A stretch of DNA of 64,000 nt from NCBI GenBank assembly GCA_002813285.1, contig PHTZ01000001.1:186001-250000 (forward strand), in the 5' to 3' direction. Below, in pieces: positions 36,589 through 44,531 of the stretch. Source of the stretch: Flavobacteriaceae bacterium MAR_2009_75 (GTDB lineage: Bacteria > Bacteroidota > Bacteroidia > Flavobacteriales > Flavobacteriaceae). The position numbers and the translations under genes were made by a program. Each line of letters starts with the position of its first letter. Within the stretch, counting starts at the first letter, position 1. Below the pieces are notes generated by a model. That model ran no database searches. It had not been told where the DNA came from and saw only the letters and a program-made list of their open reading frames with translations.

Positions 36589-37398
36589 TTACAATTTATA
36601 ATGTTTAAGTAAGAGTTTCTCGTAGAGTTTATCGGGCAATAAACCTTTTAGTAATGTAGAGAATTTCTGCAGAGGCTCCCCTACCTTATAATGCACCTTT
36701 GGGTGTCGTGTGTTTATGATTTCAAGAACTACTTTTGCCACGGCTATAGGATCACCGCTGGTATCAACATCCTCATCGATCATCTTTAGGGTTTTTCCGT
36801 AATTTTTGGCATATGGTGAATTTTCAACTATGGGGGCATGATACCTGCCCTTGGCTATATTCGTTTTAAAATCACCGGGAGCCAATGTACAGACCTTTAT
36901 ACCAAAATCTTTAACTTCCATTCTTAAGGCTTCGGTAATGGTGCCCAATGCACCTTTGGTAGCCGAATAAATTCCCCTAAAGGGCAGCCCCATATAGCCG
37001 GCAATTGAAGTTATATTAATAATAACTCCGCTCTTTTGCGCTCTCATGTGAGGTATGACTGCTTTAGCCATATGTAAAGGACCATGAAAATTAGTCTGGA
37101 AAACCCTATCAATTTCATTATGTGGAGTTTCTTCGACTGGCCCAGTAATACCCATTCCGGCATTATTAATAAGTACATCAATACGTTGTTCTCTTTTAAG
37201 TACGCCTTGAATAGCTGTTTTAATACTGGAGGGGTCGGTAACATTAAGCTCTAACAAATCAAAAACCTCAAAATCTGGGTGCTTTTCTAAACTACGTGTA
37301 GTACCGTATACTTTAAAGCCCATTGATTTTAGGTAAAGCCCTATAGATTTCCCTATACCGGAAGAACCGCCCGTGATGAGCACAACCTTTTTTTTCAT
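36589..37398 (-). CDS. short-chain dehydrogenase/reductase
   Basis: NAD(P)-dependent oxidoreductase, 269 aa from the start chosen at MKKKVVLITGG. The classical SDR landmarks are all present: TGGSSGIGKSIG for cofactor binding, NNAGMGITGP, INITSIAG with the catalytic Ser, and YSATKGAL with Tyr and Lys. An upstream start would add 35 unlikely residues and nearly reach the SRP RNA gene. The substrate cannot be told; Bacteroidota relatives act on retinol-, sterol- or acyl-type compounds in annotations only. Confidence 0.92.
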   Translation of the reverse strand: MKKKVVLITGGSSGIGKSIGLYLKSMGFKVYGTTRSLEKHPDFEVFDLLELNVTDPSSIKTAIQGVLKREQRIDVLINNAGMGITGPVEETPHNEIDRVFQTNFHGPLHMAKAVIPHMRAQKSGVIINITSIAGYMGLPFRGIYSATKGALGTITEALRMEVKDFGIKVCTLAPGDFKTNIAKGRYHAPIVENSPYAKNYGKTLKMIDEDVDTSGDPIAVAKVVLEIINTRHPKVHYKVGEPLQKFSTLLKGLLPDKLYEKLLLKHYKL

Positions 37399-37525
37399 AC
37401 TTCTGCAAAATAACGAATTAATTGAGCTGAACGGAAAGAAATTTAGAATTTGATAATGGGTGTGAAAATAAGAAGAATCAGATTGCCAAGTAATGCAAGA
37501 CACTTCACTTTAGGGGACAAAAAAA

Positions 37526-37620
37526 GGCAAGCTACCTACATCGCACCGCTACAACCGTATACCCTTGCTGCGTTCCCACCCTGGGGGATTCTACAGGAGC
37601 TGGTCGTGTAGGACTTGCCG
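37526..37620 (-). ncRNA. ffs: signal recognition particle RNA, small bacterial type (4.5S)
   Basis: On the minus strand the RNA starts CGGCAAGTCCTACACGACC and ends GTAGGTAGCTTGCC; the ends pair (GGCAAG with CTTGCC), forming the long rod. The apical domain shows CCCAGGGTGGGAACGCAGC, the GGAA-type tetraloop and the GCAGC side that bind Ffh. A seven-T run (37525-37519) directly after the closing stem acts as terminator. It is followed by the SDR gene on the same strand. Confidence 0.93.
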
Positions 37621-37624
37621 ACCG

Positions 37625-37655
37625 CAAATATACAACCTTTTGTAACTTTGACAAT
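37625..37655 (-). promoter_or_regulatory. promoter of the SRP RNA gene
   Basis: On the minus strand ATTG, 19 nt, then TATATTTG (37632-37625), a perfect TAnnTTTG box at ideal spacing, ends 4 nt before the RNA 5' end, so it places the transcription start where expected. It is the best promoter in the window. Confidence 0.8.
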
Positions 37656-37676
37656 CGTTTACCTCCTAATTTTATA

Positions 37677-37707
37677 TTCGAATATTGATGGGAGTTCGTT
37701 ATTTTTG
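37677..37707 (+). promoter_or_regulatory. candidate promoter of the glutaminyl cyclotransferase gene
   Basis: TTCG (37677-37680), 19 nt, then TATTTTTG (37700-37707), a perfect -7 box with an imperfect -33 box, 44 nt before the ATG. Confidence 0.45.
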
Positions 37708-37751
37708 TCTTTTATATCTGGTCCTCTGAAGACTACAAATTAAACTTAACA

Positions 37752-38801
37752 ATGAATACCCTTAAAATTTTTTCATCAAGTATTTTATTTCTTTTTATGG
37801 CTTGCGGAGGTAATAACACCCCTTCTTCCCTATTTGAAATAGAATTTAACGATAACGGCAAAAAAATTCAACAGAATCAAAGCGTAGCTGTATCCATAAA
37901 AAATAAAAAAAACAAAGAAATTCAGCAGGTTACTTACACCCTCGAGGGAAATGAACTTGAATTAAATGATGGAAAAATTACTTTTAATGTACCTACCTTG
38001 GGCGATAAAACCTTGAATGCCAAGGTTAAGTACGAAGACCAAACTGTAGAGGTGACGAAGAACATCAAAGTTTTAGCGGCTAAATCACCTGAAATCTATA
38101 CCTACGAAATTGTAAATGAATACCCTCACGATAATAAGGCGTATACCCAAGGTCTTGAATTTCATAATGATACCTTATATGAAAGCACTGGAAAAAAAGG
38201 ACGTTCGTCATTAAGAAAAGTAGATTTTAAAACAGGAGAAATTATACAACAGGTTAATTTAGAGGACAATTATTTCGGCGAAGGCATTACTATTCTAAAT
38301 GATAAAATTTACATGCTAACATGGCGCAGCGGCACTGGCTTTGTTTACGATTTAAAAGATTTGAAGAGACTTGATACTTTTCAGTATGGCGAAAGCGAAG
38401 AAGGCTGGGGTTTGACCAATGATGGTAAAAAATTGTTCAAGAGTGATGGAACCGAAAAAATATGGTTTTTAAACCCCGAAACCCTCGTTGAAGAAGGCGC
38501 TATAGAAACAGTGACCAACAAATCAATTAACGACAGTGCAAATGAACTGGAGTATGTAGACGGAAAAATATATGCCAATGTCTATCAAAAGCCCAGTGTT
38601 ATGATTATTGATGCCAAAAGTGGAGCTATCGAGGGTGTTATCAATTTTAGCGGCTTAAGCAATAAGGTTGCACATCACCAAACCTGGAGCGATACCGATA
38701 ATGTTCTTAACGGTATAGCCTATCACCCCAAGAGAAAAACTTTTTTCGTAACCGGAAAAGAATGGGACAAAATGTTCGAAGTGACCATTCAAAAAAAATA
38801 G
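37752..38801 (+). CDS. glutaminyl-peptide cyclotransferase (beta-propeller type) lipoprotein
   Basis: Converts N-terminal Gln of exported proteins to pyroglutamate. The 349-aa protein has a lipoprotein signal (SSILFLFMACG), an immunoglobulin-like segment (about 25-110) and then the five-bladed propeller of the plant/bacterial QC type: EYPHDNKAYTQGLEFHNDTL, LEDNYFGEGITILNDKIY, LTWRSGTGFVYD, EGWGLTNDGKKLF and GIAYHPKRKTFFVTGKEWD. It would act in the periplasm on proteins whose signal peptidase cut leaves Gln first, frequent in this window (ends AQ). The next gene starts directly after its stop. Confidence 0.92.
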   Translation: MNTLKIFSSSILFLFMACGGNNTPSSLFEIEFNDNGKKIQQNQSVAVSIKNKKNKEIQQVTYTLEGNELELNDGKITFNVPTLGDKTLNAKVKYEDQTVEVTKNIKVLAAKSPEIYTYEIVNEYPHDNKAYTQGLEFHNDTLYESTGKKGRSSLRKVDFKTGEIIQQVNLEDNYFGEGITILNDKIYMLTWRSGTGFVYDLKDLKRLDTFQYGESEEGWGLTNDGKKLFKSDGTEKIWFLNPETLVEEGAIETVTNKSINDSANELEYVDGKIYANVYQKPSVMIIDAKSGAIEGVINFSGLSNKVAHHQTWSDTDNVLNGIAYHPKRKTFFVTGKEWDKMFEVTIQKK

Positions 38802-39194
38802 ATGCATAAATTTCAAAAGACACTGGTCGTCGAAAAAGATGATTTAGATGACTTAGACCACGTGAACAATGTTCGCTACGTACAATGGATTCAAGATATT
38901 TCAAAAGAACATTGGTTAAAAGTCTGCCCTGAAGAAATCATAAAAAATAGTATATGGGTAGTGATGACCCATCACATTACTTATAAACTTGCTGCGAAGT
39001 TAGGTGATGTTATCAAAATAGAAACGCATATAGCCAGCAGTAAAGGGGCGAAGTCTGTACGTGTCGTTGAAATGCATGATGACCGAACTGGTCAACTGTT
39101 ATTACATTCTAAAACGGAATGGTGCTTATTGAATTCCGAGAGCTTAAAACCAATTCGAATCTCAGAAGAAATCAAGAACCTGTTCTCAAAATAA
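38802..39194 (+). CDS. acyl-CoA thioesterase (4HBT hotdog family)
   Basis: A 130-aa hotdog-fold thioesterase beginning MHKFQKTLVVEKDDLDDLDH, with DHVNNVRYVQWIQD, the typical 4HBT motif whose Asp/His-Asn region binds and hydrolyses acyl-CoA, and KLGDVIKIETHIASSKGAKS later. Short- or medium-chain acyl-CoA or acyl-ACP are the usual substrates. Its ATG follows the preceding stop with no spacer, so it is coupled to the cyclotransferase gene, though no functional link is evident. Confidence 0.9.
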   Translation: MHKFQKTLVVEKDDLDDLDHVNNVRYVQWIQDISKEHWLKVCPEEIIKNSIWVVMTHHITYKLAAKLGDVIKIETHIASSKGAKSVRVVEMHDDRTGQLLLHSKTEWCLLNSESLKPIRISEEIKNLFSK

Positions 39195-39688
39195 GAATTT
39201 TCATTTTCAGCGTCTCTTTAATGTATTTTGGGTATAACTACCGCTGTTTCCATTCAACAACTAATTATTCATCAAAAGTAATTTAAGTAGAGGATAATTG
39301 TGAAATGTTATTCTGAATGAATTACTTTCGATGGAATCTTTTACATTTTAGCTAACAATCTCTCTTGACCTATTTCAAATTATTGAAGGCTAATAAAAAG
39401 ATTATTTTAATTTTCCCTCCGATTTACAATTAGGAAAATATAATCTATAGCGCAGTAGCTTCCCTAAAGATATCAGATGCTACTTTGACTAAAAGTTTAG
39501 TTCGCAACAAGAATTTATCAATATTTTGTTGTATTTTCCTACTTTTAATTGTTTTACTTGAAAGTTTTTTCCTTCAAACTGTCTAATTTTCAGCATTTTA
39601 TATACAAAAGCCCCAATTATTGTGGGGAATAACTTGGTTCGGTTATAACTTACTATCAGTAATTTGCATCAAAATAATAGTTAAACTT
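39195..39688. other. long A+T-rich intergenic region
   Basis: About 490 nt with no gene, RNA family or strong promoter that I can recognise. It holds only very short open frames. Near its end CCCCA (39611-39615) pairs with TGGGG (39623-39627), a small stem-loop without a T run. The region may hold control sites of the LytTR gene, which is unproven. Confidence 0.5.
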
Positions 39689-40420
39689 TTGGAATATAAT
39701 TACACCATAATCGATTCTGACGCAACATCTAATCTGCAATTGCAGCATTATTTAGAAGAATATGGTGATTTCACATGCACTTCGATTGCAAAAGATAGTT
39801 CTGAAGGTATCAATTCAATATTAAAATTCTCTCCTCAAATAGTATTCATTAACCTAAACGAAAAGGCGCAAGAATATTTTCAAATGGTAATGGAACTGCA
39901 TCAATACTTGACCAGTCTACCTATCATTATAGGTATATCCAAGGGTAAGCATCATGCGTACGACGCTATTAAAAATGGTTTTTTCGATTATTGGCTAATG
40001 CCCTATAATGAGTTTGATATTAGAAAATCACTATTACGGCTGAAAAAGCAAATCCCGGCCGAGCAAGAACCCCAAACTTTATGTCTTAGTTCTTATCGAG
40101 ACTTTCAATATTTAGACACCGATGAAATTCTTTATTTAAAAGCTGATAACAATGCTACGGAGTTTATAATGAAAGATGGCACAATAAATAATGCCTACAA
40201 GACGTTAAAGACCTTTGAAAATCAATTGCCAAAAAACTTTGTACGTATTCATCAAAGTTATATCGTAAATACCGATTGTATTTCGAGAATTAGCTATGGT
40301 AAAGCAATATGCACCCTAAAGCACAGTAAACAGCAATTGCCGTTCTCAAAATCTTACCGAAAGAATATCGATAATTTGAAACAATTGCTTTCAAAAAACA
40401 CCATTTCTACCTTAAATTAG
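39689..40420 (+). CDS. LytTR-family transcription regulator with degenerate receiver
   Basis: A 243-aa protein from a TTG start (the frame is also open from an ATG at 39620, where the extra 23 residues are hydrophobic and span a hairpin). It has a receiver-like domain (about 1-115) and a LytTR DNA-binding domain (about 140-235: DEILYLKADNNATEFIMKDG, KNFVRIHQSYIVNTDCISRI). In the receiver the phospho-acceptor Asp is Asn (IVFINLNEK) and the conserved Lys is Met (YWLMPYNEF), so it is probably not controlled by phosphorylation. It precedes a small lipopeptide gene and a two-component pair. Confidence 0.85.
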   Translation: MEYNYTIIDSDATSNLQLQHYLEEYGDFTCTSIAKDSSEGINSILKFSPQIVFINLNEKAQEYFQMVMELHQYLTSLPIIIGISKGKHHAYDAIKNGFFDYWLMPYNEFDIRKSLLRLKKQIPAEQEPQTLCLSSYRDFQYLDTDEILYLKADNNATEFIMKDGTINNAYKTLKTFENQLPKNFVRIHQSYIVNTDCISRISYGKAICTLKHSKQQLPFSKSYRKNIDNLKQLLSKNTISTLN

Positions 40421-40561
40421 TCAAATACTCATAGAATTTGGTCATAAGCTAATAAACTTAGGTCGTTTACTATTACATTTTTTTCTGCACAATAATTAAT
40501 TTACTACCACCGTAGTTTAGCAGTAAGAAAAACAACAATAACCCCTAAATTTCTTTTGATT

Positions 40562-40726
40562 ATGAAAAAAGTAGCAAGTATTTTCGCAGTAGTAGTAATG
40601 GCAATCGGAATGTTCTCTTGTGAGGCAGAAACCAACTTAGAAGAAACAGAAGCCGTATATGAGCTTAACGTTGATGCCGCTACAGATGGCGATGATGTAC
40701 GTCAAGATGATAGAGAAGATGGATAA
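40562..40726 (+). CDS. small acidic lipoprotein or peptide (54 aa)
   Basis: A short gene with clear coding features: MKKVASIFAVVV and a hydrophobic run ending GMFSC form a lipoprotein signal (Cys20), and the mature 34 residues are strongly acidic (EAETNLEETEAVYE, then VDAATDGDDVRQDDREDG). It has its own terminator 27 nt after the stop. It lies between the LytTR gene and the TPR histidine kinase. It could be a surface signal or a ligand of the kinase, but that is speculation; no relative is recognised. Confidence 0.75.
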   Translation: MKKVASIFAVVVMAIGMFSCEAETNLEETEAVYELNVDAATDGDDVRQDDREDG

Positions 40727-40752
40727 TATAAAACTTGTATAGTTTTAGTAAG

Positions 40753-40782
40753 AAGCCTTAACGTAGATTTAAGGCTTTTTTT
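40753..40782 (+). terminator. terminator of the small lipoprotein gene
   Basis: AAGCCTTAA (40753-40761) pairs with TTAAGGCTT (40769-40777) around a seven-base loop, followed by a T run. It separates the small gene from the histidine kinase gene, which begins 24 nt later. Confidence 0.85.
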
Positions 40783-40806
40783 ATACCTTGTATTTAACAA
40801 ACCTAA

Positions 40807-42915
40807 ATGAAACCCAAAGACTTCACATATGGACTTTTCTTCAATCTAGCGATAGCCCTATTAATATCTTCTTGTCAACCCACAAATGACCAAAAATCGA
40901 ACCTAGAGTCAAAAGAAATTGACTCTATAATGAGTTTAATCAATTATGGTAGAAATAATAACTTAAACCACAGCAAAAGGTTGGATTTTCTTCAAAAAGC
41001 AGAGGATTACACTAAGAACCTATCTAATGATTCTATACAAACCATACTAACCGCAAAAATATCATATTCTTATTTCAAACTTAGGGATTCTATAAAGTTC
41101 TTCAACTTGAATTCCAAAACCATTGAATTAGCCCAGGTTTCAAAAGATTCTGTTGTATTTGCTGATGCCCACTGGGATAGAGCAGCTTTCTTTAATAGCC
41201 AAGCTGTGCCCGATAGTGCATTTTATAATTATTCCAAAGCTCAAAAAATTTATGAGAATCTTGGAAAGGACTTCGAAAGCGCAAGAATGCTCTACAACAT
41301 GGCACTAACACAATCAAAAGTAGGAGATTACACTGGCAGCGAAATTAACACCATAAGGGCCATAGAAATTTTAAAACCTTTAAACAAGAATCTACATCTC
41401 TACAATTGTTACAACAATCTTGGGTCAGTAACTAAAGAATTGAAGGAGTTCGAAAGGGCTATTGAATACTATAGTACGGCCCTTGAGTATCAGAAAAAAA
41501 TTGAACGGGAAAATAATTATGAATCTAGCCTCAATAATAATATAGGGGTTGTCTATCAAGAACAAGGGAGATATAAAGAGTCTATTGCATATTTTCAAAA
41601 AGTAATACAAGAGAAATCATTATTAAAAACCGAGCCCAAACTTTACGCTTTAGCTCAAAGCCATCTAGCTTTTAGTAAACTTAAAATATCTTCAAAATTT
41701 GATGTTTCTGAAGACTTGAACTCTTCAATCAAAATATTGGACAGTATAGATAACAATCCAGGATTGGCAAGAGCCTATTTTAATTTTGCTGAATATCATC
41801 TTATTCAAAAAGATACTCAAAGGGCTATATCATATGCTAATAGGTCAAAAGATTATGCGGAGCAGGCAAACAATAATGAAAGAATTTTATTGAACCTACA
41901 ACTTTTAGCAAAGTTAGAGCCTGAGAAATCGACGGCCCACATTCGAGAATATATTTCTCTCAACGACAGTTTACAACAAGTTGAGCGCCAAGCCAGAAAC
42001 AAATTCGCCCGAATTCGTTTTGAAACTGATGAGTTTATTGCCGAGAACTTGCTTTTGGCAAGACAAAAACAATTATGGACAGGTATTGCCGTGGCCGTTC
42101 TTTTGCTGGGCCTTATGTCTTATTTTATTTTGGACCAAAGAGCAAAAAACCAAAAATTACGCTTTCAACAAGAACAACAAGCGGCGAACCAAGAAATTTT
42201 TAACCTAATGCTTGCCCAAAATCAAAAGGTCGAAGAGGCCAAAAAGCTGGAACAAAAACGAATTTCAGAAGAATTGCATGATGGAGTTCTAGGCAGTATG
42301 TTGGGGGCAAGAATGGTACTCACTGGTCTCAATAAAAAAAATGATACAGAAGCCGAATCACAAAGAAAAAAAGCGATAGATTCTCTACAGAATGTAGAAA
42401 AAGAAATAAGGGCCATTTCTCATGAATTAAGTCATGCTGCTTATCAAAAAATTAATAATTTTATACGTTCGATAGACGATTTATTAAAAACGGTTCAGGT
42501 ATCCGGTAATTTCGATTATAATTTTTATTATGACAAAGATTATGATTGGGACGGCATCAAAGGGGTAACCAAAATTAATCTTTATCGCTTGATTCAAGAA
42601 AGCCTTCAAAACTCGGTTAAACATGCGAATTGCAAAAAGGTAACTATCGACCTCGGAGTGCATGACGATATGCTCATTGCAACAATCACCGATGATGGTA
42701 AAGGCTTTAAGACCAAGAAAGGCAAAAAGGGAATTGGCATGCGTAACATGGCTTCTCGAATCGAAAAATTAAATGGTAATTGGGAAATTAAGAGCACTGT
42801 GGGAAAAGGAACTTCAGTTGTTTTCAAAATTCCTGTTAAAAATTTGACTCCCCAAGTCGAAAATCAAGAACTAAACGAAAAAAATAAAGAGAGAACAGAC
42901 CAAAGCTATGGATAA
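40807..42915 (+). CDS. TPR-containing sensor histidine kinase (lipoprotein-like N-terminus)
   Basis: A 702-aa membrane kinase. The N-terminus has a signal with a lipobox-like end (ALLISSCQ), then TPR repeats in the exported part (about 90-390: SKAQKIYENLGKDFESARML, NLGSVTKELKEFERAIEYYS, GVVYQEQGRYKESIAYFQKV), a membrane helix near 424-443, a coiled linker, a HisKA_3 dimerisation segment with phosphorylatable His in ISEELHDGVLGSM (near 491), and a HATPase domain with DDGKGFKTKKGKKGIGMRNM. Its stop overlaps the response regulator gene by 8 nt, so the two form a pair. The sensed signal is unknown. Confidence 0.93.
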   Translation: MKPKDFTYGLFFNLAIALLISSCQPTNDQKSNLESKEIDSIMSLINYGRNNNLNHSKRLDFLQKAEDYTKNLSNDSIQTILTAKISYSYFKLRDSIKFFNLNSKTIELAQVSKDSVVFADAHWDRAAFFNSQAVPDSAFYNYSKAQKIYENLGKDFESARMLYNMALTQSKVGDYTGSEINTIRAIEILKPLNKNLHLYNCYNNLGSVTKELKEFERAIEYYSTALEYQKKIERENNYESSLNNNIGVVYQEQGRYKESIAYFQKVIQEKSLLKTEPKLYALAQSHLAFSKLKISSKFDVSEDLNSSIKILDSIDNNPGLARAYFNFAEYHLIQKDTQRAISYANRSKDYAEQANNNERILLNLQLLAKLEPEKSTAHIREYISLNDSLQQVERQARNKFARIRFETDEFIAENLLLARQKQLWTGIAVAVLLLGLMSYFILDQRAKNQKLRFQQEQQAANQEIFNLMLAQNQKVEEAKKLEQKRISEELHDGVLGSMLGARMVLTGLNKKNDTEAESQRKKAIDSLQNVEKEIRAISHELSHAAYQKINNFIRSIDDLLKTVQVSGNFDYNFYYDKDYDWDGIKGVTKINLYRLIQESLQNSVKHANCKKVTIDLGVHDDMLIATITDDGKGFKTKKGKKGIGMRNMASRIEKLNGNWEIKSTVGKGTSVVFKIPVKNLTPQVENQELNEKNKERTDQSYG

Positions 42916-43579
42916 TATAGTACGCATACTAGCCGTTGATGACCATGAAATGATAGTCTTGGGCTACAAATACACTTTAGAGGCCACCGATTTTGAAAAT
43001 TTTAAAGTTATTGTAAATACCGCACCTAGTTACGAAAAAGGTAAGGCGGAAATTGAGAGTTCTTCGAAGAGAATTCCCTATGACCTCATACTTCTTGATA
43101 TTTCAATGTTTCCCGAAAATTCAAAAATTGAAAAAAGTGGTGAAGATTTAGGCCTTTTGATCAAAGATATTTCACCTTCTTCAAAGGTTGTTTTTCTTTC
43201 TTCGTTCAGTGATAGCTATAGAATAAATAATATTTTGAAAACAGTTAACCCTGACGGGTACATGGTCAAATCAGAGGTTGATGAAAGAACACTTCAAGAT
43301 ATGGTGAAAACTGTTCTCGAAAAACCACCTTACTATACTGCCGCTGCTCTTCAGGCGATAAGGCGAAAGATGGCCAATGAAGATCAAATTGACGAGCGCG
43401 ACAAAAAAATACTGTATCAATTGTCGATTGGAACCAAAACCAAGGATATTTCTTCTATAGTTGCCGCCGCAAGTACGACAGTAGAGAACAGAAAAAGACA
43501 GTTAAAGGTAATTTTTGACGTTGAAAGTGGCAATGATTTTGCACTTATTGAAGAAGCACGTAAAAGAGGCTTCATTTAG
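42908..43579 (+). CDS. response regulator, partner of the TPR histidine kinase
   Basis: A 223-aa response regulator overlapping the kinase gene by 8 nt. The receiver has Asp11/Asp12 (ILAVDDHEM), phospho-acceptor Asp64 (LILLDISMF) and Lys121 (YMVKSE), all intact. The C-terminal domain (about 155-220) is a NarL/LuxR-like helix-turn-helix of unusual sequence (LSIGTKTKDISSIVAAASTT followed by VENRKRQLKVIF). The kinase type, HisKA_3, normally pairs with this class. Targets are unknown; the neighbouring small lipoprotein gene is a natural candidate. Confidence 0.92.
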   Translation: MDNIVRILAVDDHEMIVLGYKYTLEATDFENFKVIVNTAPSYEKGKAEIESSSKRIPYDLILLDISMFPENSKIEKSGEDLGLLIKDISPSSKVVFLSSFSDSYRINNILKTVNPDGYMVKSEVDERTLQDMVKTVLEKPPYYTAAALQAIRRKMANEDQIDERDKKILYQLSIGTKTKDISSIVAAASTTVENRKRQLKVIFDVESGNDFALIEEARKRGFI

Positions 43580-43655
43580 CTTGAAAACCCTAGTCTTTAA
43601 TAACTGTAACAATCTGAAAAACAGATTCTTAAAAATAACACTATAGCGTTAATAG

Positions 43656-43682
43656 AAAAACCCCATTTTTTTTGGGGTTTTT
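43656..43682 (+). terminator. terminator of the kinase/regulator operon
   Basis: AAAAACCCCA pairs with TGGGGTTTTT around a T-rich loop, followed by more T residues. It lies about 77 nt after the response regulator stop. Confidence 0.75.
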
Positions 43683-43744
43683 CTTTGTATTAATAATGGC
43701 TTATCAATTTACTTTTGATACTCTATTGAATACACTATACGTTT

Positions 43745-44401
43745 ATGCCTTCATTTCCAGATAATTTCGAGAACAATTCGTCCGGAGGTTTCAATCTTGA
43801 TATGAGATTGGAAGGAATCGAATCTTTTAGAAAAAGTTTAGAGAAGTACTTCTTTTCTGAAGCAACGGTACGCAACTGTGCCTCAAATAATTTAGGCGTT
43901 AACCTCGCTGTTGAATTAGAGTGCAATCTTAGTTTGGTTGAAATGCTATTTCATTTCAATCGAGGTACTTGGGGAAATTTTTCCCAAAGTTACTCCTCTT
44001 TTACCGCTGTTCTTGAAAAATTTAGAACCGAAAACTTGGTCTCAATCGATATTGAAGAGCTTTCTATCTTGTTTAAGGATACCCGTATCATAATCAATAA
44101 AATTTATGAAAAAAGTATACCTGAACAACTAGAAAGTATTTTAGGTGAAATGGGCAAACACTATGTTCATTTTAGCAAGGGTCTTTCTGAGACACCATAT
44201 GAAATTTATGTTCCGGTTTTTGAAGAAGATTGTTCTGAAAGTGATTTTTTCTTGAGGACTATTGAATCAGGCAACCATTCACAAAAAGACTATTTCAATT
44301 ATTGGGGACTCTATTTTGAATCTGAAGATGATGCTATTATTTATGATTTGCAGGCGTCTCACTTAGAAAATGGTGATTTATATATGTTAAATACCGATTA
44401 A
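43745..44401 (+). CDS. hypothetical protein
   Basis: A 218-aa protein I do not recognise. It has no signal peptide or membrane segment, is acidic, and looks mixed alpha/beta (GGFNLDMRLEGIESFRKSLE, VNLAVELECNLSLVEMLFHF, YYFESEDDAI-type end with LYFESEDDAIIYDLQASHL). A cytoplasmic, interaction-type protein is possible. It stands between terminators, after the two-component pair, with a convergent glyA gene downstream. Confidence 0.7.
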   Translation: MPSFPDNFENNSSGGFNLDMRLEGIESFRKSLEKYFFSEATVRNCASNNLGVNLAVELECNLSLVEMLFHFNRGTWGNFSQSYSSFTAVLEKFRTENLVSIDIEELSILFKDTRIIINKIYEKSIPEQLESILGEMGKHYVHFSKGLSETPYEIYVPVFEEDCSESDFFLRTIESGNHSQKDYFNYWGLYFESEDDAIIYDLQASHLENGDLYMLNTD

Positions 44402-44464
44402 AATATCCTTTTAATATCCACCTTTAGGTACCGTTTGTTTTTGACGAAATGTACCGATAACAAA

Positions 44465-44506
44465 AGAATCCGCTAGTCATTGGATAATTTGACTTAGCGG
44501 ATTCTT
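44465..44506. terminator. bidirectional terminator between convergent genes
   Basis: AGAATCCGCTA pairs with TAGCGGATTCT, extended by TCA/TGA next to the loop with one bulged base. T-rich sequence follows on both strands. It separates the hypothetical gene from glyA. Confidence 0.7.
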
Positions 44507-44531
44507 ATTTTAATGAGGTTTATTTTTATAA

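Noticed and set aside
37399-37503. Upstream start for the SDR protein
   Set aside because: The extra 35 residues are unlike SDR N-termini, and the region approaches the SRP RNA terminator. The start at 37398 begins directly at the TGG-containing strand.
39620-39688. ATG at 39620 as LytTR start
   Set aside because: The 23 extra residues are hydrophobic, overlap a hairpin, and do not belong to a receiver fold. A TTG at 39689 fits better, but this is not proven.
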